Source: an uncultured Collinsella sp.
Lineage (GTDB): Bacteria; Actinomycetota; Coriobacteriia; Coriobacteriales; Coriobacteriaceae
DNA length: 17,698 nt
Assembly (NCBI GenBank): GCA_900547345.1
Contig: URGG01000033.1
Coordinates: 1-17,698, forward strand
Reading direction: 5' to 3'
The notes beneath the pieces are model-generated. The model searched no databases and had not been told where the DNA came from. It saw only the letters and a program-made list of their open reading frames with translations. Position 1 is the first letter of the stretch. The number at the start of each line of letters is the position of its first letter. A program made the translations under genes and the position numbers. Shown piece after piece: positions 1-6,946 of the stretch.

Positions 1-46
1 ATCACATCCGGCTCCCGTTTTCTGCTATGTCAGTCATATAAAGCGG

Positions 47-799
47 CTACGAGATATTGCCCAAGAACGCCTTGGTGCGTTCGCTCTTGGGATGGTCGAA
101 GACCTCGCTCGGCGTGCCCTCTTCCACAATGACGCCGCCGTCCATAAAGACCACGCGGTCGGCGACATCGCGGGCAAAGCCCATCTCGTGCGTCACCACG
201 ATCATGGTCATACCGTCACGTGCAAGATCGCGCATGACGCCAAGAACGTCGCGGACAAGCTCGGGGTCAAGCGCTGACGTAGCCTCGTCAAAGAGCATCA
301 CGTGTGGATTCATCGACAGGGCGCGGGCGATCGCCACGCGCTGCTGCTGACCGCCCGAGAGCTGGCTCGGCATAAAGTCGATGCGCTCGGCCAGGCCGAC
401 CTTGGTCAGCTCCTCGACGGCAATCTTCTCGGCCTCTTCCTTGCTGCGCTTGAGCACCTTCTGCTGCGCGAGCATGACGTTCTTTTTGACTGAGAGGTGC
501 GGGAACAAATTGAACTGCTGGAACACCATACCCAGATGCGTGCGCACCTTGTTAAGGTCGACGCCCTTGGCGCACACGTCCACACCCTCGACGATAATCG
601 AGCCGCTCGTGGGATGCTCCAGACGATTGATGCAGCGAAGCATCGTCGACTTGCCCGAGCCCGAGGGGCCCAAGACCACAACGACCTCACCCTTGTGCAC
701 ATCCAGATCGATATCGCGCAGGACCACGTTGTCGCCAAAGGCCTTCTGGAGGTTCTTGATGCTGACGACGACCTCGTTCGAGTTATTGGTTTCGCTCAT
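47..799 (-). CDS. Polar amino-acid ABC transporter ATP-binding protein
   Basis: This cytoplasmic ATPase powers uptake of a polar amino acid with the permease and binding lipoprotein encoded just upstream. All ABC motifs are visible in the 250 residues: Walker A GPSGSGKST at 44-52, Q-loop around 94-95, signature LSGGQQQR at 147-154, Walker B ending in Asp171-Glu172, and the switch His204 in VVTHEM. Length and motif wording match the GlnQ/HisP class of amino-acid importers. The ATG is preceded at 7 bases by GGAGG. The ribosome site starts at the permease stop codon, so the two genes are closely linked (12 bases apart) and probably co-transcribed. The exact substrate cannot be read from the sequence; glutamine, arginine or cystine are possible. 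The family call is secure. Confidence 0.96.
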   Translation of the reverse strand: MSETNNSNEVVVSIKNLQKAFGDNVVLRDIDLDVHKGEVVVVLGPSGSGKSTMLRCINRLEHPTSGSIIVEGVDVCAKGVDLNKVRTHLGMVFQQFNLFPHLSVKKNVMLAQQKVLKRSKEEAEKIAVEELTKVGLAERIDFMPSQLSGGQQQRVAIARALSMNPHVMLFDEATSALDPELVRDVLGVMRDLARDGMTMIVVTHEMGFARDVADRVVFMDGGVIVEEGTPSEVFDHPKSERTKAFLGNIS

Positions 800-811
800 G
801 ATAGGACCTCC

Positions 812-2173
812 TTACAGACCGGCGATGTGATCGGCAGGCGTCGCGACAACCTGTCCGGCGCTCTTGGCGGGACGCTTCTTCTTGGTCTCGGCCGTGCCCA
901 AAAGCCTCGCCTCAAGACCGCTCACCAAGCGAGCGAGCGGCAGGGTGATGACCAGATAGAACAGGGCGGCAACCACGTACGGTGTAATGGAGCCCGTCGT
1001 GGCCACGATGGTACGGGCGTTCATGACGATCTCGACCACGCCCACGGCCGCAAGCAGCGACGTATCCTTGTAAAGCAAGATAAACTCGCTGGTCAGCGTA
1101 GGCAAAACATTGCGGAACGTCTGCGGAATCATAACGTAGAGCAGCGTCTGGAAGGCATTCATGCCCAGAGAGCGAGCAGCCTCGTTTTGGCCCTTGGGAA
1201 TCGATTGAATACCGGCACGGAAGATCTCACACAGATAGGCAGACGAATTCATGGCCATGACGATGACGCCGAGCACGTAGTCATCAACCTTGACGCCGGC
1301 CAACGGCAGACCGAAGAACGCGATATAAATCTGCAGGAACGCCGGCGTACCGCGAATGATATTCACGTAGATACCGGCAAGGCAGCGCAGGATGCGCGAC
1401 TTGGAAATGCGCATGAGCGATAGGGCGAAACCGAAGGGAATTGCCAGCGGAAACGCCACAAGCACGATCGAGAGCGACATGAGGAAGCCCTTGAAGACGA
1501 TCGGCAGACTCTGGACCAAAATGACCGGGTTCAAGAACAGGCGCAGGAACATATTGGAGTTCCAGGCCTCGACCCACGGCTGCTCCTTAAGATCGGCCAG
1601 GAAGTTATCGAAGGCCGTCACGCCCTTGATCTCCACCGACGGAATCTTGGAGATCTTCTTGGTCGAGCCATCGGCCAAAGTGTAGGTGCCGCTAAAGGCC
1701 TCATCGCCGCCCTCGACGGGGAAGGTCACGCCGTAAACCTCGACACGGAAAAAGCCGCCGGCAGGCGCCGTCTCGCCAAAGTCAATCTTGAGCGTCTGGC
1801 CATCAGCCTTGCACGTGGGTTTCATGGGCGTACGATCCATGAGGTCCTCGCCCGAGAGCATCGTCAATCGCGTGTCATCGGTACCAAACGTCGTGCCGTC
1901 GACAAACGTCAAAGAAAGACCGCTCAGCTCCTCATCGGCATCGGCCTGGACCTCCCAGGTAATGCGCGTCTCGGTACCGCCGACCACAGCGCTGCCCGAA
2001 CCGGTGTTGGGTCGGGCGGTAATCTTTGCGATCTCAAGCGCCTGAGCGGTCGTGGGCGCATATGCCCCCACACACACCAGCGCGAGCGCCACGGCCATGA
2101 CGCAGACTAGCTTTTGGAGCAAGGCGGGCAGTGGAAAACGCTGCTCCACGGCCCCTTTGTTCAGTCGAGACAA
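812..2173 (-). CDS. Amino-acid ABC transporter permease with an extra N-terminal extracytoplasmic domain
   Basis: This is the membrane subunit of the importer. I chose the TTG at 2173, giving 453 residues, because AGGAG lies 5 bases upstream; an upstream in-frame extension to 2278 runs through a hairpin and has no such site. Residues about 22-45 form a hydrophobic segment ending in AQA, like a signal peptide or first helix. Residues about 46-200 form a polar, beta-rich segment outside the usual permease fold. Residues about 225-425 are the transmembrane domain of the His/Glu/Gln permease class, with the ATPase-contacting EAA loop near 331-350 (EAARSLGMNAF...P). Ordinary members are about 220 residues, so this one is roughly twice the usual length. 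It lies between the lipoprotein and ATPase genes. Confidence 0.93.
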   Translation of the reverse strand: MSRLNKGAVEQRFPLPALLQKLVCVMAVALALVCVGAYAPTTAQALEIAKITARPNTGSGSAVVGGTETRITWEVQADADEELSGLSLTFVDGTTFGTDDTRLTMLSGEDLMDRTPMKPTCKADGQTLKIDFGETAPAGGFFRVEVYGVTFPVEGGDEAFSGTYTLADGSTKKISKIPSVEIKGVTAFDNFLADLKEQPWVEAWNSNMFLRLFLNPVILVQSLPIVFKGFLMSLSIVLVAFPLAIPFGFALSLMRISKSRILRCLAGIYVNIIRGTPAFLQIYIAFFGLPLAGVKVDDYVLGVIVMAMNSSAYLCEIFRAGIQSIPKGQNEAARSLGMNAFQTLLYVMIPQTFRNVLPTLTSEFILLYKDTSLLAAVGVVEIVMNARTIVATTGSITPYVVAALFYLVITLPLARLVSGLEARLLGTAETKKKRPAKSAGQVVATPADHIAGL

Positions 2174-2178
2174 GGTGG

Positions 2179-2183
2179 CTCCT
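2179..2183 (-). promoter_or_regulatory. Ribosome binding site that sets the permease TTG start
   Basis: On the minus strand AGGAG is followed after 5 bases by an in-frame TTG. No comparable site precedes the upstream in-frame ATG at 2278, so this site decides the start. Confidence 0.6.
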
Positions 2184-2241
2184 ATCGTAGAAGTTGCCGG
2201 CAAAACGAGACGGAAATGCTCTCCGTCAAGAGAAGCGCAAA

Positions 2242-2269
2242 GGCCCTCTCCGCCAAAGCGGAAAGGGCC
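2242..2269 (-). terminator. Intercistronic hairpin between lipoprotein and permease genes
   Basis: Two 12-base arms (2242-2253 and 2258-2269) pair with one non-Watson-Crick position around a 4-base loop. Only a short T-run follows on the minus strand, so it is probably a partial terminator or mRNA stabiliser. Such an element would let the binding protein be made in excess over the permease and ATPase. Confidence 0.6.
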
Positions 2270-2277
2270 CGCGAGCA

Positions 2278-2300
2278 ATCAAGTAGCTATTTTACTTGAT
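2278..2300 (-). repeat. Small inverted repeat overlapping the lipoprotein stop codon
   Basis: ATCAAGTA (2278-2285) and TACTTGAT (2293-2300) form a perfect 8-base inverted repeat around the TAA stop of the binding-protein gene, directly before the larger hairpin. It may add to an mRNA 3'-end structure. Confidence 0.5.
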
Positions 2301-3152
2301 GTTGTACTTAGCCATGAGGGCGTCAACGGTACCGTCGTCGGTCAGGTCCTTAATGGCCTGGTTGATGTCGTCCTTGAGCTTGGTGTTGCCCTGGTTGATG
2401 GCGATGGCGTACTCCTCGCCGGTGCTGATCTGCTTGATGGTCTGGCAGGTGTTGAACTGCTCGGCGGTCAGCTGGCTGGCAACGGAGCGGTTGGTGACTA
2501 CGGCGTCGCCCTTATCGGACTGCAGGGCGCTGAAGCACTCGGTGGCGTCCTTGTAGGGGACAATCTTGGCCTTGGGGAAGTTCTCCTGGGCAAAGGACTC
2601 GGCGGTCGAGCCAGACTGGACGATGATGGTAGCGTCGGCGTTGTTGAGCTTCTCGCTGTAGTTGTCGGCCGTGATGTCGGTGTTATCGACCTTGGTCACG
2701 ATAGCCTGATCGTCCATGTAGTAGGAATCGGAGAAAGTAACTTCCTTCTCACGCTCGGGCGTGTCGGTGATAGCCGCGATGGAGACGTCATACTTGGCGC
2801 CCGAAGCGACGCCCGGAACCAGCGTGTCGAAGTCATTGTTGACATACTCGACATCCAGGCCCAGCTTGTCGCCGATAGCCTTGATGAGTTCAAGGTCAAA
2901 GCCCTGATAATCGCCGTTGTCATCCTTGTACTCAAACGGAGCGTACTCGGCAGAGGTGCCGACGGTCAGCGTACCGTCCTTGACGAGCGCGTACTCCTTG
3001 GAGCCGTCGACCTTCTCGACCTTAGCGTCGTCAGAGCTGCTGGAACCGGCATCAGAACCAGAGGTGGCGTTGGACGAGCCGCAGCCCGTCAGTGCGAGGG
3101 CGAGCGCCATGGCACCCGTGGCGGCAAATGCGCCAAGCTTCTTGAGCTTCAT
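2292..3152 (-). CDS. Amino-acid ABC transporter substrate-binding lipoprotein
   Basis: This membrane-anchored extracellular receptor captures the amino acid and hands it to the permease. The start is the ATG at 3152 (286 residues), preceded at 7 bases by AGGAG; an upstream in-frame ATG at 3218 would lie before the likely transcription start. Residues 1-23 are a lipoprotein signal (MKLKK, hydrophobic core, LTG) with lipid-carrying Cys24, followed by a Ser-rich linker. The mature part has the hallmark of the family 3 solute-binding fold: EYAPFEYKDDNGDYQGFDLEL near the start and later acidic and NR motifs. It is the first gene of the transporter operon. Substrate specificity is not readable from the motifs. 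Confidence 0.95.
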   Translation of the reverse strand: MKLKKLGAFAATGAMALALALTGCGSSNATSGSDAGSSSSDDAKVEKVDGSKEYALVKDGTLTVGTSAEYAPFEYKDDNGDYQGFDLELIKAIGDKLGLDVEYVNNDFDTLVPGVASGAKYDVSIAAITDTPEREKEVTFSDSYYMDDQAIVTKVDNTDITADNYSEKLNNADATIIVQSGSTAESFAQENFPKAKIVPYKDATECFSALQSDKGDAVVTNRSVASQLTAEQFNTCQTIKQISTGEEYAIAINQGNTKLKDDINQAIKDLTDDGTVDALMAKYNIK

Positions 3153-3209
3153 AATAAGTCTCCTTCCGATGACCTCGTTTGATTCAGAGGTCTGCAAAAA
3201 CTGAGGGTT

Positions 3210-3238
3210 ATTATGCACCCGCTTGGAAGAATCTGCAA
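3210..3238 (-). promoter_or_regulatory. Likely sigma-A promoter of the amino-acid transporter operon
   Basis: On the minus strand TTGCAG (3233-3238) and CATAAT (3210-3215) are separated by exactly 17 bases. Transcription would begin near 3203, about 50 bases before the chosen ATG. Confidence 0.5.
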
Positions 3239-3252
3239 TTAGAAAACTGATT

Positions 3253-3293
3253 GAAACAAACCCATAACGTGAATGGAGCGCTCCACTTTATGG
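3253..3293 (-). terminator. Rho-independent terminator after endonuclease IV
   Basis: Just past the stop codon, arms 3284-3293 and 3262-3271 pair at 9 of 10 positions; an inner self-complementary TGGAGCGCTCCA lies at 3274-3285. On the minus strand the stem is followed by GTTTGTTT, a T-rich tail. Confidence 0.6.
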
Positions 3294-3299
3294 CAGCCA

Positions 3300-4166
3300 T
3301 TACTGCTGCAACGACCTTAACAGTTTGATTTCGGCCGCATAACCTGCAAGTTCGTTCGGTGTCTCCAAGATGAATGGCAATGCGTGCAAGCGGCCATTCG
3401 ATACAATATTCTGTATAACCTGCATACCGCCGCCAAACTCTTCACTACCCAGGTAGCCCTTGCCGATGCACTCATGGCGATCCTTATGGGCGCCGCAGGG
3501 ATTCTTGGAGTCATTGATGTGCACGGCGCGCAGGCGCTCGATACCCACCACGCGGTCGAACTCGTCGAGTACGCCGTCCAGATCATGGATGATGTCGTAG
3601 CCGGCATCGCTCACATGGCAGGTGTCCAAACAAACGCCCAGCTTATCGGACAGCTCTGGGCACTTGGCGGCAACGCCCTCGATAATGCACGCCAGTTCTT
3701 CAAAGCTACGGCCCACCTCGGTGCCCTTGCCCGCCATGGTCTCAAGCAATACCGTCGTCTGCTGTCCCTCAAACATCACCTGGCACAGCGTGTCGACAAT
3801 CATCTGAATGCCGACGTCTGCCCCCTGTCCCACATGCGCACCGGGATGAAAATTGTAGTAGTTGTCGGGCAGTGCTTCCATGCGCTGCAGATCCTCGGCC
3901 ATGGCCTCCAGGGCAAACTCGCGCGCTCGCTCCTTAGCGGAGCAGGGGTTATAGGTATACGGGGCATGCGCCACCAGCGGTCCAAAGTCGTTTTGCGCCA
4001 TAAGCTCGCGCAGAGCCGCCACGTCATCCATGTCAAGATCTTTTGCCTTGCCACCGCGCGGGTTGCGCGTAAAGAACGCAAAGGTATTGGCGCCAATGGA
4101 CAGCGCCGTCTCCCCCATCGCCCGATAGCCCTTCGTCGTCGAAAGATGACACCCGATCGTCAGCAT
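3300..4166 (-). CDS. nfo: Deoxyribonuclease IV (endonuclease IV, AP endonuclease)
   Basis: The enzyme cuts DNA 5' of abasic sites in base-excision repair, using a cluster of metal ions in a TIM-barrel. Family signatures are visible in order: FHPGAH, LLETMAGKG (metal-ligand Glu), CLDTCHVSDAGYD, and HINDSKNPCGAHKDRHECIGKG-like text that contains the last metal ligands. The ATG at 4166 gives 288 residues, close to the 285 of the E. coli enzyme. A GGGGGAG ribosome site sits 6 bases upstream, whereas the in-frame TTG at 4172 directly abuts that site. The gene lies at the end of a minus-strand run after two oxidoreductase genes and is separated from the nearer one by a hairpin repeat that ends at its ribosome site. 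Confidence 0.96.
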   Translation of the reverse strand: MLTIGCHLSTTKGYRAMGETALSIGANTFAFFTRNPRGGKAKDLDMDDVAALRELMAQNDFGPLVAHAPYTYNPCSAKERAREFALEAMAEDLQRMEALPDNYYNFHPGAHVGQGADVGIQMIVDTLCQVMFEGQQTTVLLETMAGKGTEVGRSFEELACIIEGVAAKCPELSDKLGVCLDTCHVSDAGYDIIHDLDGVLDEFDRVVGIERLRAVHINDSKNPCGAHKDRHECIGKGYLGSEEFGGGMQVIQNIVSNGRLHALPFILETPNELAGYAAEIKLLRSLQQ

Positions 4167-4175
4167 CTCCAACTC

Positions 4176-4262
4176 CCCCTCATCAGTTGCGGTGAAATAC
4201 GGTCTATTGGTGCCCTATTTTGGCGCAAACAGACCGTATTCCACCGCAAGTTATAAAAGGGG
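4176..4262 (-). repeat. Hairpin repeat, copy 1 (before nfo)
   Basis: Arms 4187-4205 and 4231-4249 pair over 19 bases with one non-Watson-Crick position, which is G-T when read on the minus strand (the sense strand of nfo). The ends, CCCCT and AGGGG on the minus strand, form an imperfect outer continuation of the stem. The outer flanks TTGCGGTG..TATT are shared with copy 2 at 5344-5427, while the inner part of the stem differs on both sides in a compensated way. It ends at the nfo ribosome site. Confidence 0.85.
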
Positions 4263-4318
4263 CATCAGGGGCAAAGGCCTCCAAGGCATTCCAGGCGCTG
4301 GCGCCATGCCCCCACGCC

Positions 4319-5338
4319 CTAAAATTTCAAGCGAATCGCATCGATGATGTGCGCACAGCGCTGTGTGGCGGCTAGGGACATGATGGGGCTTTCGAGTTTC
4401 CCCGCCTGAATGAGCTGCATCGCATGCGACACCTCACCGTAGAAATCATCGACCTCAAATGGTGCATCGATTTCGAGTACTCGACCGTCGGAATACTTCA
4501 CATGGGCGAGCTCGGGGCGATGGAGACGCTCGATTTCCAACGAGCCCCGCTCACAGGCAATCGTTAAGCGGCTTTCATATGTTGCTTTGCCGTCGCACAC
4601 CATATGAATGGGTATACCGCCGACGCTCATATGGATCTCGTCGGCCCAATCGACGCGGCCGCCCGATACGTCACGCCAGCGAACTTCACGGGAAGAAACC
4701 TCGCACGCGCCCGCGAGCAAATCCTCAAACCAACCGACTGCATAGCAGCCCATATCATATAGACAGCCGCCCTGCAACGGATCAAGCAGATAGCCCGAAG
4801 GAGGCTCGCCGTAATCGAGCTTTTGCACGCTTTCAATCGAGACAATACGGCCAAGCTCACCCGACGCAAGCAAGTCCTTCACGCGAGTGCGCATCGGGCA
4901 AAACCGATTCTTCATCGCCTCCATAAACAGCACGCCGCGCTCACGAGAGGTGGAGGCAATCGAGAGAGCCTCTTCCTCACTCAAAACGGCCGGCTTTTCG
5001 CACAGCACGGCCTTTCCGGCGCGCAGCGCGCGACAGGCCCAACGCGTATGCATGCCATGCGGAAGAGCCAAGTAGATTGCGTCGACATCGGGGTCGGCAA
5101 TCAGCGCGCCATAAGCCGCGTCGCCGTTATTGTCGACCGAGGCATGGCTATGCGCAGCATCGATCGAAAACGCTCGGCAAAATCCCTCGACATGTGCAGG
5201 AGTGCGGCCGGCCGCAGCCACCAGCCGTGCCCCGTCGACCTTCTTGAGCGACGATGCAAATCGATGAGAGATGCGCCCAGCGCCCAAAATGCCCCAACGA
5301 ACCTCGCGCAAATCATCACATGAATCCCGATGACCCAC
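4319..5338 (-). CDS. Gfo/Idh/MocA-family NAD(P)-dependent oxidoreductase
   Basis: This is a cytoplasmic dehydrogenase, probably acting on a sugar, polyol or related substrate with NAD(P). The start is taken as the GTG at 5338 (340 residues) because AAGGGGG sits 5 bases upstream; the longer frame to 5416 would run through the hairpin repeat. Residues 14-28 (RWGILGAGRISHRF) form the dinucleotide-binding turn. The family EKP motif occurs in AVLCEKPAVLSEEEA with its catalytic-region Lys, followed by the C-terminal beta-sheet domain. Neighbours are an aldo/keto reductase upstream and nfo downstream on the same strand, each separated by one copy of the repeat. The substrate is unknown. Confidence 0.9.
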   Translation of the reverse strand: MGHRDSCDDLREVRWGILGAGRISHRFASSLKKVDGARLVAAAGRTPAHVEGFCRAFSIDAAHSHASVDNNGDAAYGALIADPDVDAIYLALPHGMHTRWACRALRAGKAVLCEKPAVLSEEEALSIASTSRERGVLFMEAMKNRFCPMRTRVKDLLASGELGRIVSIESVQKLDYGEPPSGYLLDPLQGGCLYDMGCYAVGWFEDLLAGACEVSSREVRWRDVSGGRVDWADEIHMSVGGIPIHMVCDGKATYESRLTIACERGSLEIERLHRPELAHVKYSDGRVLEIDAPFEVDDFYGEVSHAMQLIQAGKLESPIMSLAATQRCAHIIDAIRLKF

Positions 5339-5343
5339 GACAG

Positions 5344-5427
5344 CCCCCTTCAGTTGCGGTGAAATAGTTCCTGTTTGGCCCCTATTCTGCCGCAAACAGG
5401 AACTATTCCACCGCAAGTTATAAAAGG
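5344..5427 (-). repeat. Hairpin repeat, copy 2 (before the oxidoreductase gene)
   Basis: Arms 5354-5376 and 5394-5416 pair over 23 bases with a single exception, G-T on the minus strand. The flanks are the same as in copy 1, and the variable centre has the same length (37 bases). The inner stem sequence differs from copy 1 but is complementary to its own partner. The element begins 1-2 bases after the aldo/keto reductase stop and ends in the AAGGGGG ribosome site of the next gene. Confidence 0.85.
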
Positions 5428-5428
5428 G

Positions 5429-6619
5429 TCATGAGGAGCGCGTTTTGCCGAAGGCCTTAAGCACCGCCGTCACGGGACCAGGCTGGAAACGTCGGCGCAC
5501 ATCGTCGAGACGCTCGGGAATATCGATGTGCTGCGGGCAGTGCCGCGCGCATTTGCCGCATTTGACGCAATTGCTCACCAACTTGGGCTCGCTTGTGCGC
5601 ACCGCGCTCGCCGTAAAGTATTGAGACAGCCCCGTAAACCAGCTGTGCGCATAGCTTGCGTTGTAGGCGGCAAAACATCCAGGGATATTGATGCCTTTAG
5701 GGCACGGCATGCAATAGCCGCATCCCGTGCAGGGCACGCGATTCGATTTTTCAAACTCATCCAGCACGTGCGCGATCGTGTCGAGCTGGTTGGCAGTCAT
5801 CGAATTCGGCAACGCGAGGTCTGCCAGTGACGAATTCTCATCCACCTGCGCGGTATCGGTCATACCCGAAAGCAGCATCGTCACCTGAGGATGATTCCAC
5901 ACCCACGAAAGACCCCAGGCGGCAGGAGTGAGCAAATGCGGGTCACGGGCACTATCGAGCACAGCGCGGGCCCGTGGCGGCAGCTTGCCCGCTAAACGCC
6001 CGCCCAGCAGCGGCTCCATCACAAACACCGCGAGGCCTCGCTCGGCGGCGGCCATGAGCCCCGCTGTTCCCGCCTGATATCGCTCTCCAGCGTAGTTGTA
6101 CTGGATCTGGCAAAAGTCCCACTCATATGCATCGAGCATCGTCAGGAAGTCCGCTGCGCTGCCGTGGTACGAAAAACCAATCTGGCGAATACGCCCCGCC
6201 GCCTTTTGACGCGCGATCCAGTCCTCGATGCCCAACGCCACCACACGTTCCCACTGGGCGGGCGAGGTAATGTTGTGCATGAGGTAATAGTCGATATGGT
6301 CAGTCCGTAGGCGGCGCAGTTGCTCGTCGAAGAACCGGTCGAAATCCTCCGCGCATTTGCACGAAGCATGCGACAGCTTGGTTGCGAGCAAAACCTGGTC
6401 GCGCAAGCCCAGGCGCTCAAGCGACGCACCCACGCACGCCTCGTTGCCGGGATAGAGATAGGCCGTGTCCAGATAATTAATCCCCTGCTCCACCGCACGG
6501 GAGATGATGGCATCGGCCGTCTTCGCATCGGGGTGTCCCGGCGCACCGGGAAACCTCATGCAGCCCAGACCCAGAGCGGATATTCGGTTACCACTTTTGG
6601 GGTCAACACGGTATTGCAC
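5429..6619 (-). CDS. Aldo/keto reductase with C-terminal 4Fe-4S ferredoxin-like domain
   Basis: This is a predicted cytoplasmic oxidoreductase combining an NADPH-type aldo/keto reductase barrel with iron-sulfur clusters. The start is taken as the GTG at 6619 (396 residues), because the resulting beginning, MQYRVDPKSGNRISALG, matches how this family starts and GGAGG lies 4 bases upstream; the ATG at 6637 has a weak site. The catalytic tetrad is visible: Asp51, Tyr56, Lys81 and His115. Near the C-terminus are CTGCGYCMPCP and CVKCGKCARHCP, two Cys sets typical of 4Fe-4S binding. Members of this class are common in anaerobes, and their physiological substrates are mostly unknown. It is probably the first gene of a run with the downstream oxidoreductase and nfo. 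Confidence 0.93.
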   Translation of the reverse strand: MQYRVDPKSGNRISALGLGCMRFPGAPGHPDAKTADAIISRAVEQGINYLDTAYLYPGNEACVGASLERLGLRDQVLLATKLSHASCKCAEDFDRFFDEQLRRLRTDHIDYYLMHNITSPAQWERVVALGIEDWIARQKAAGRIRQIGFSYHGSAADFLTMLDAYEWDFCQIQYNYAGERYQAGTAGLMAAAERGLAVFVMEPLLGGRLAGKLPPRARAVLDSARDPHLLTPAAWGLSWVWNHPQVTMLLSGMTDTAQVDENSSLADLALPNSMTANQLDTIAHVLDEFEKSNRVPCTGCGYCMPCPKGINIPGCFAAYNASYAHSWFTGLSQYFTASAVRTSEPKLVSNCVKCGKCARHCPQHIDIPERLDDVRRRFQPGPVTAVLKAFGKTRSS

Positions 6620-6706
6620 GGCCCCTCCCTTCGCCATCAGCGCCCCGGCAAGGCGAAACACAATGGTCACGCAGCCGAAACATCGTGGAATCGCAATCGA
6701 GAACGT

Positions 6707-6736
6707 ATCGTAACGCAGCAGAAATCGAGCCGTCAC
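6707..6736 (-). promoter_or_regulatory. Possible promoter of the aldo/keto reductase gene
   Basis: On the minus strand GTGACG (6731-6736) and TACGAT (6707-6712) are spaced by 18 bases, about 90 bases before the GTG start. Each hexamer is only a partial match to consensus. Confidence 0.35.
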
Positions 6737-6782
6737 GGCACCGCTTTAATATCAGCAAAAAGCCCGATGAAAGGAGTCGCCC

Positions 6783-6839
6783 ATGCCCACGCGCATGTCT
6801 TTGCGGTCTGCCCCGTGGCATAAGCGCACAGCGCAATAG
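6783..6839 (+). CDS. Possible 18-codon small ORF upstream of the ketopantoate-reductase-like gene
   Basis: The ORF would encode MPTRMSLRSAPWHKRTAQ. Its main support is a very good ribosome site, AAAGGAG, 6 bases before the ATG (6770-6776). The peptide is basic, has no membrane segment and no run of one amino acid. It lies 63 bases before a hairpin with a short T-run that precedes the next gene, so it could be a leader peptide. It could also be chance, as purine-rich sites are common here. No family is recognised. The rest of the 327-base divergent gap holds the promoter candidates, this ORF and the hairpin. Confidence 0.35.
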   Translation: MPTRMSLRSAPWHKRTAQ

Positions 6840-6890
6840 TTTCTTTTTCATAACAGCCGCCCCGCGCACCCACCAATCACCCTGGCAGCA

Positions 6891-6896
6891 TACAAT
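6891..6896 (+). promoter_or_regulatory. Possible -10 element (TACAAT) for the ketopantoate-reductase-like gene
   Basis: TACAAT lies 50 bases before the chosen ATG. There is no clear -35. The same hexamer, or TACACT, precedes rnhA, the second oxidoreductase and the dipeptidase at 34-41 bases. Confidence 0.35.
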
Positions 6897-6901
6897 CCAT
6901 C

Positions 6902-6928
6902 AGGCGCCCCTTACGCGGGCGCCTTTTA
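6902..6928 (+). terminator. Leader hairpin before the ketopantoate-reductase-like gene
   Basis: AGGCGCC (6902-6908) and GGCGCCT (6918-6924) form a 7-base GC-rich stem followed by TTTTA. It is either an attenuator of a longer transcript or, if the TACAAT at 6891 is the -10, a hairpin at the very 5' end of the mRNA. Confidence 0.5.
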
Positions 6929-6946
6929 CATGGGGAGATGATTCAC

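Noticed and set aside
2052..3182. Long open frame on the plus strand over the binding lipoprotein gene
   Set aside because: It is antisense to a clear lipoprotein gene, its product is a biased low-complexity Val/Gly/Leu/Asp text with no domain, and it reflects GC-rich third codon positions.
3384..4256. 290-codon plus-strand frame opposite nfo
   Set aside because: Antisense to an enzyme with full motif set; composition is typical of a shadow frame.
4261..4318. Palindromic GGCGCTGGCGCC region after the first oxidoreductase gene as a terminator
   Set aside because: A short GC-rich dyad is present, but there is no T-rich tail and the following repeat continues toward nfo, so termination is not supported.
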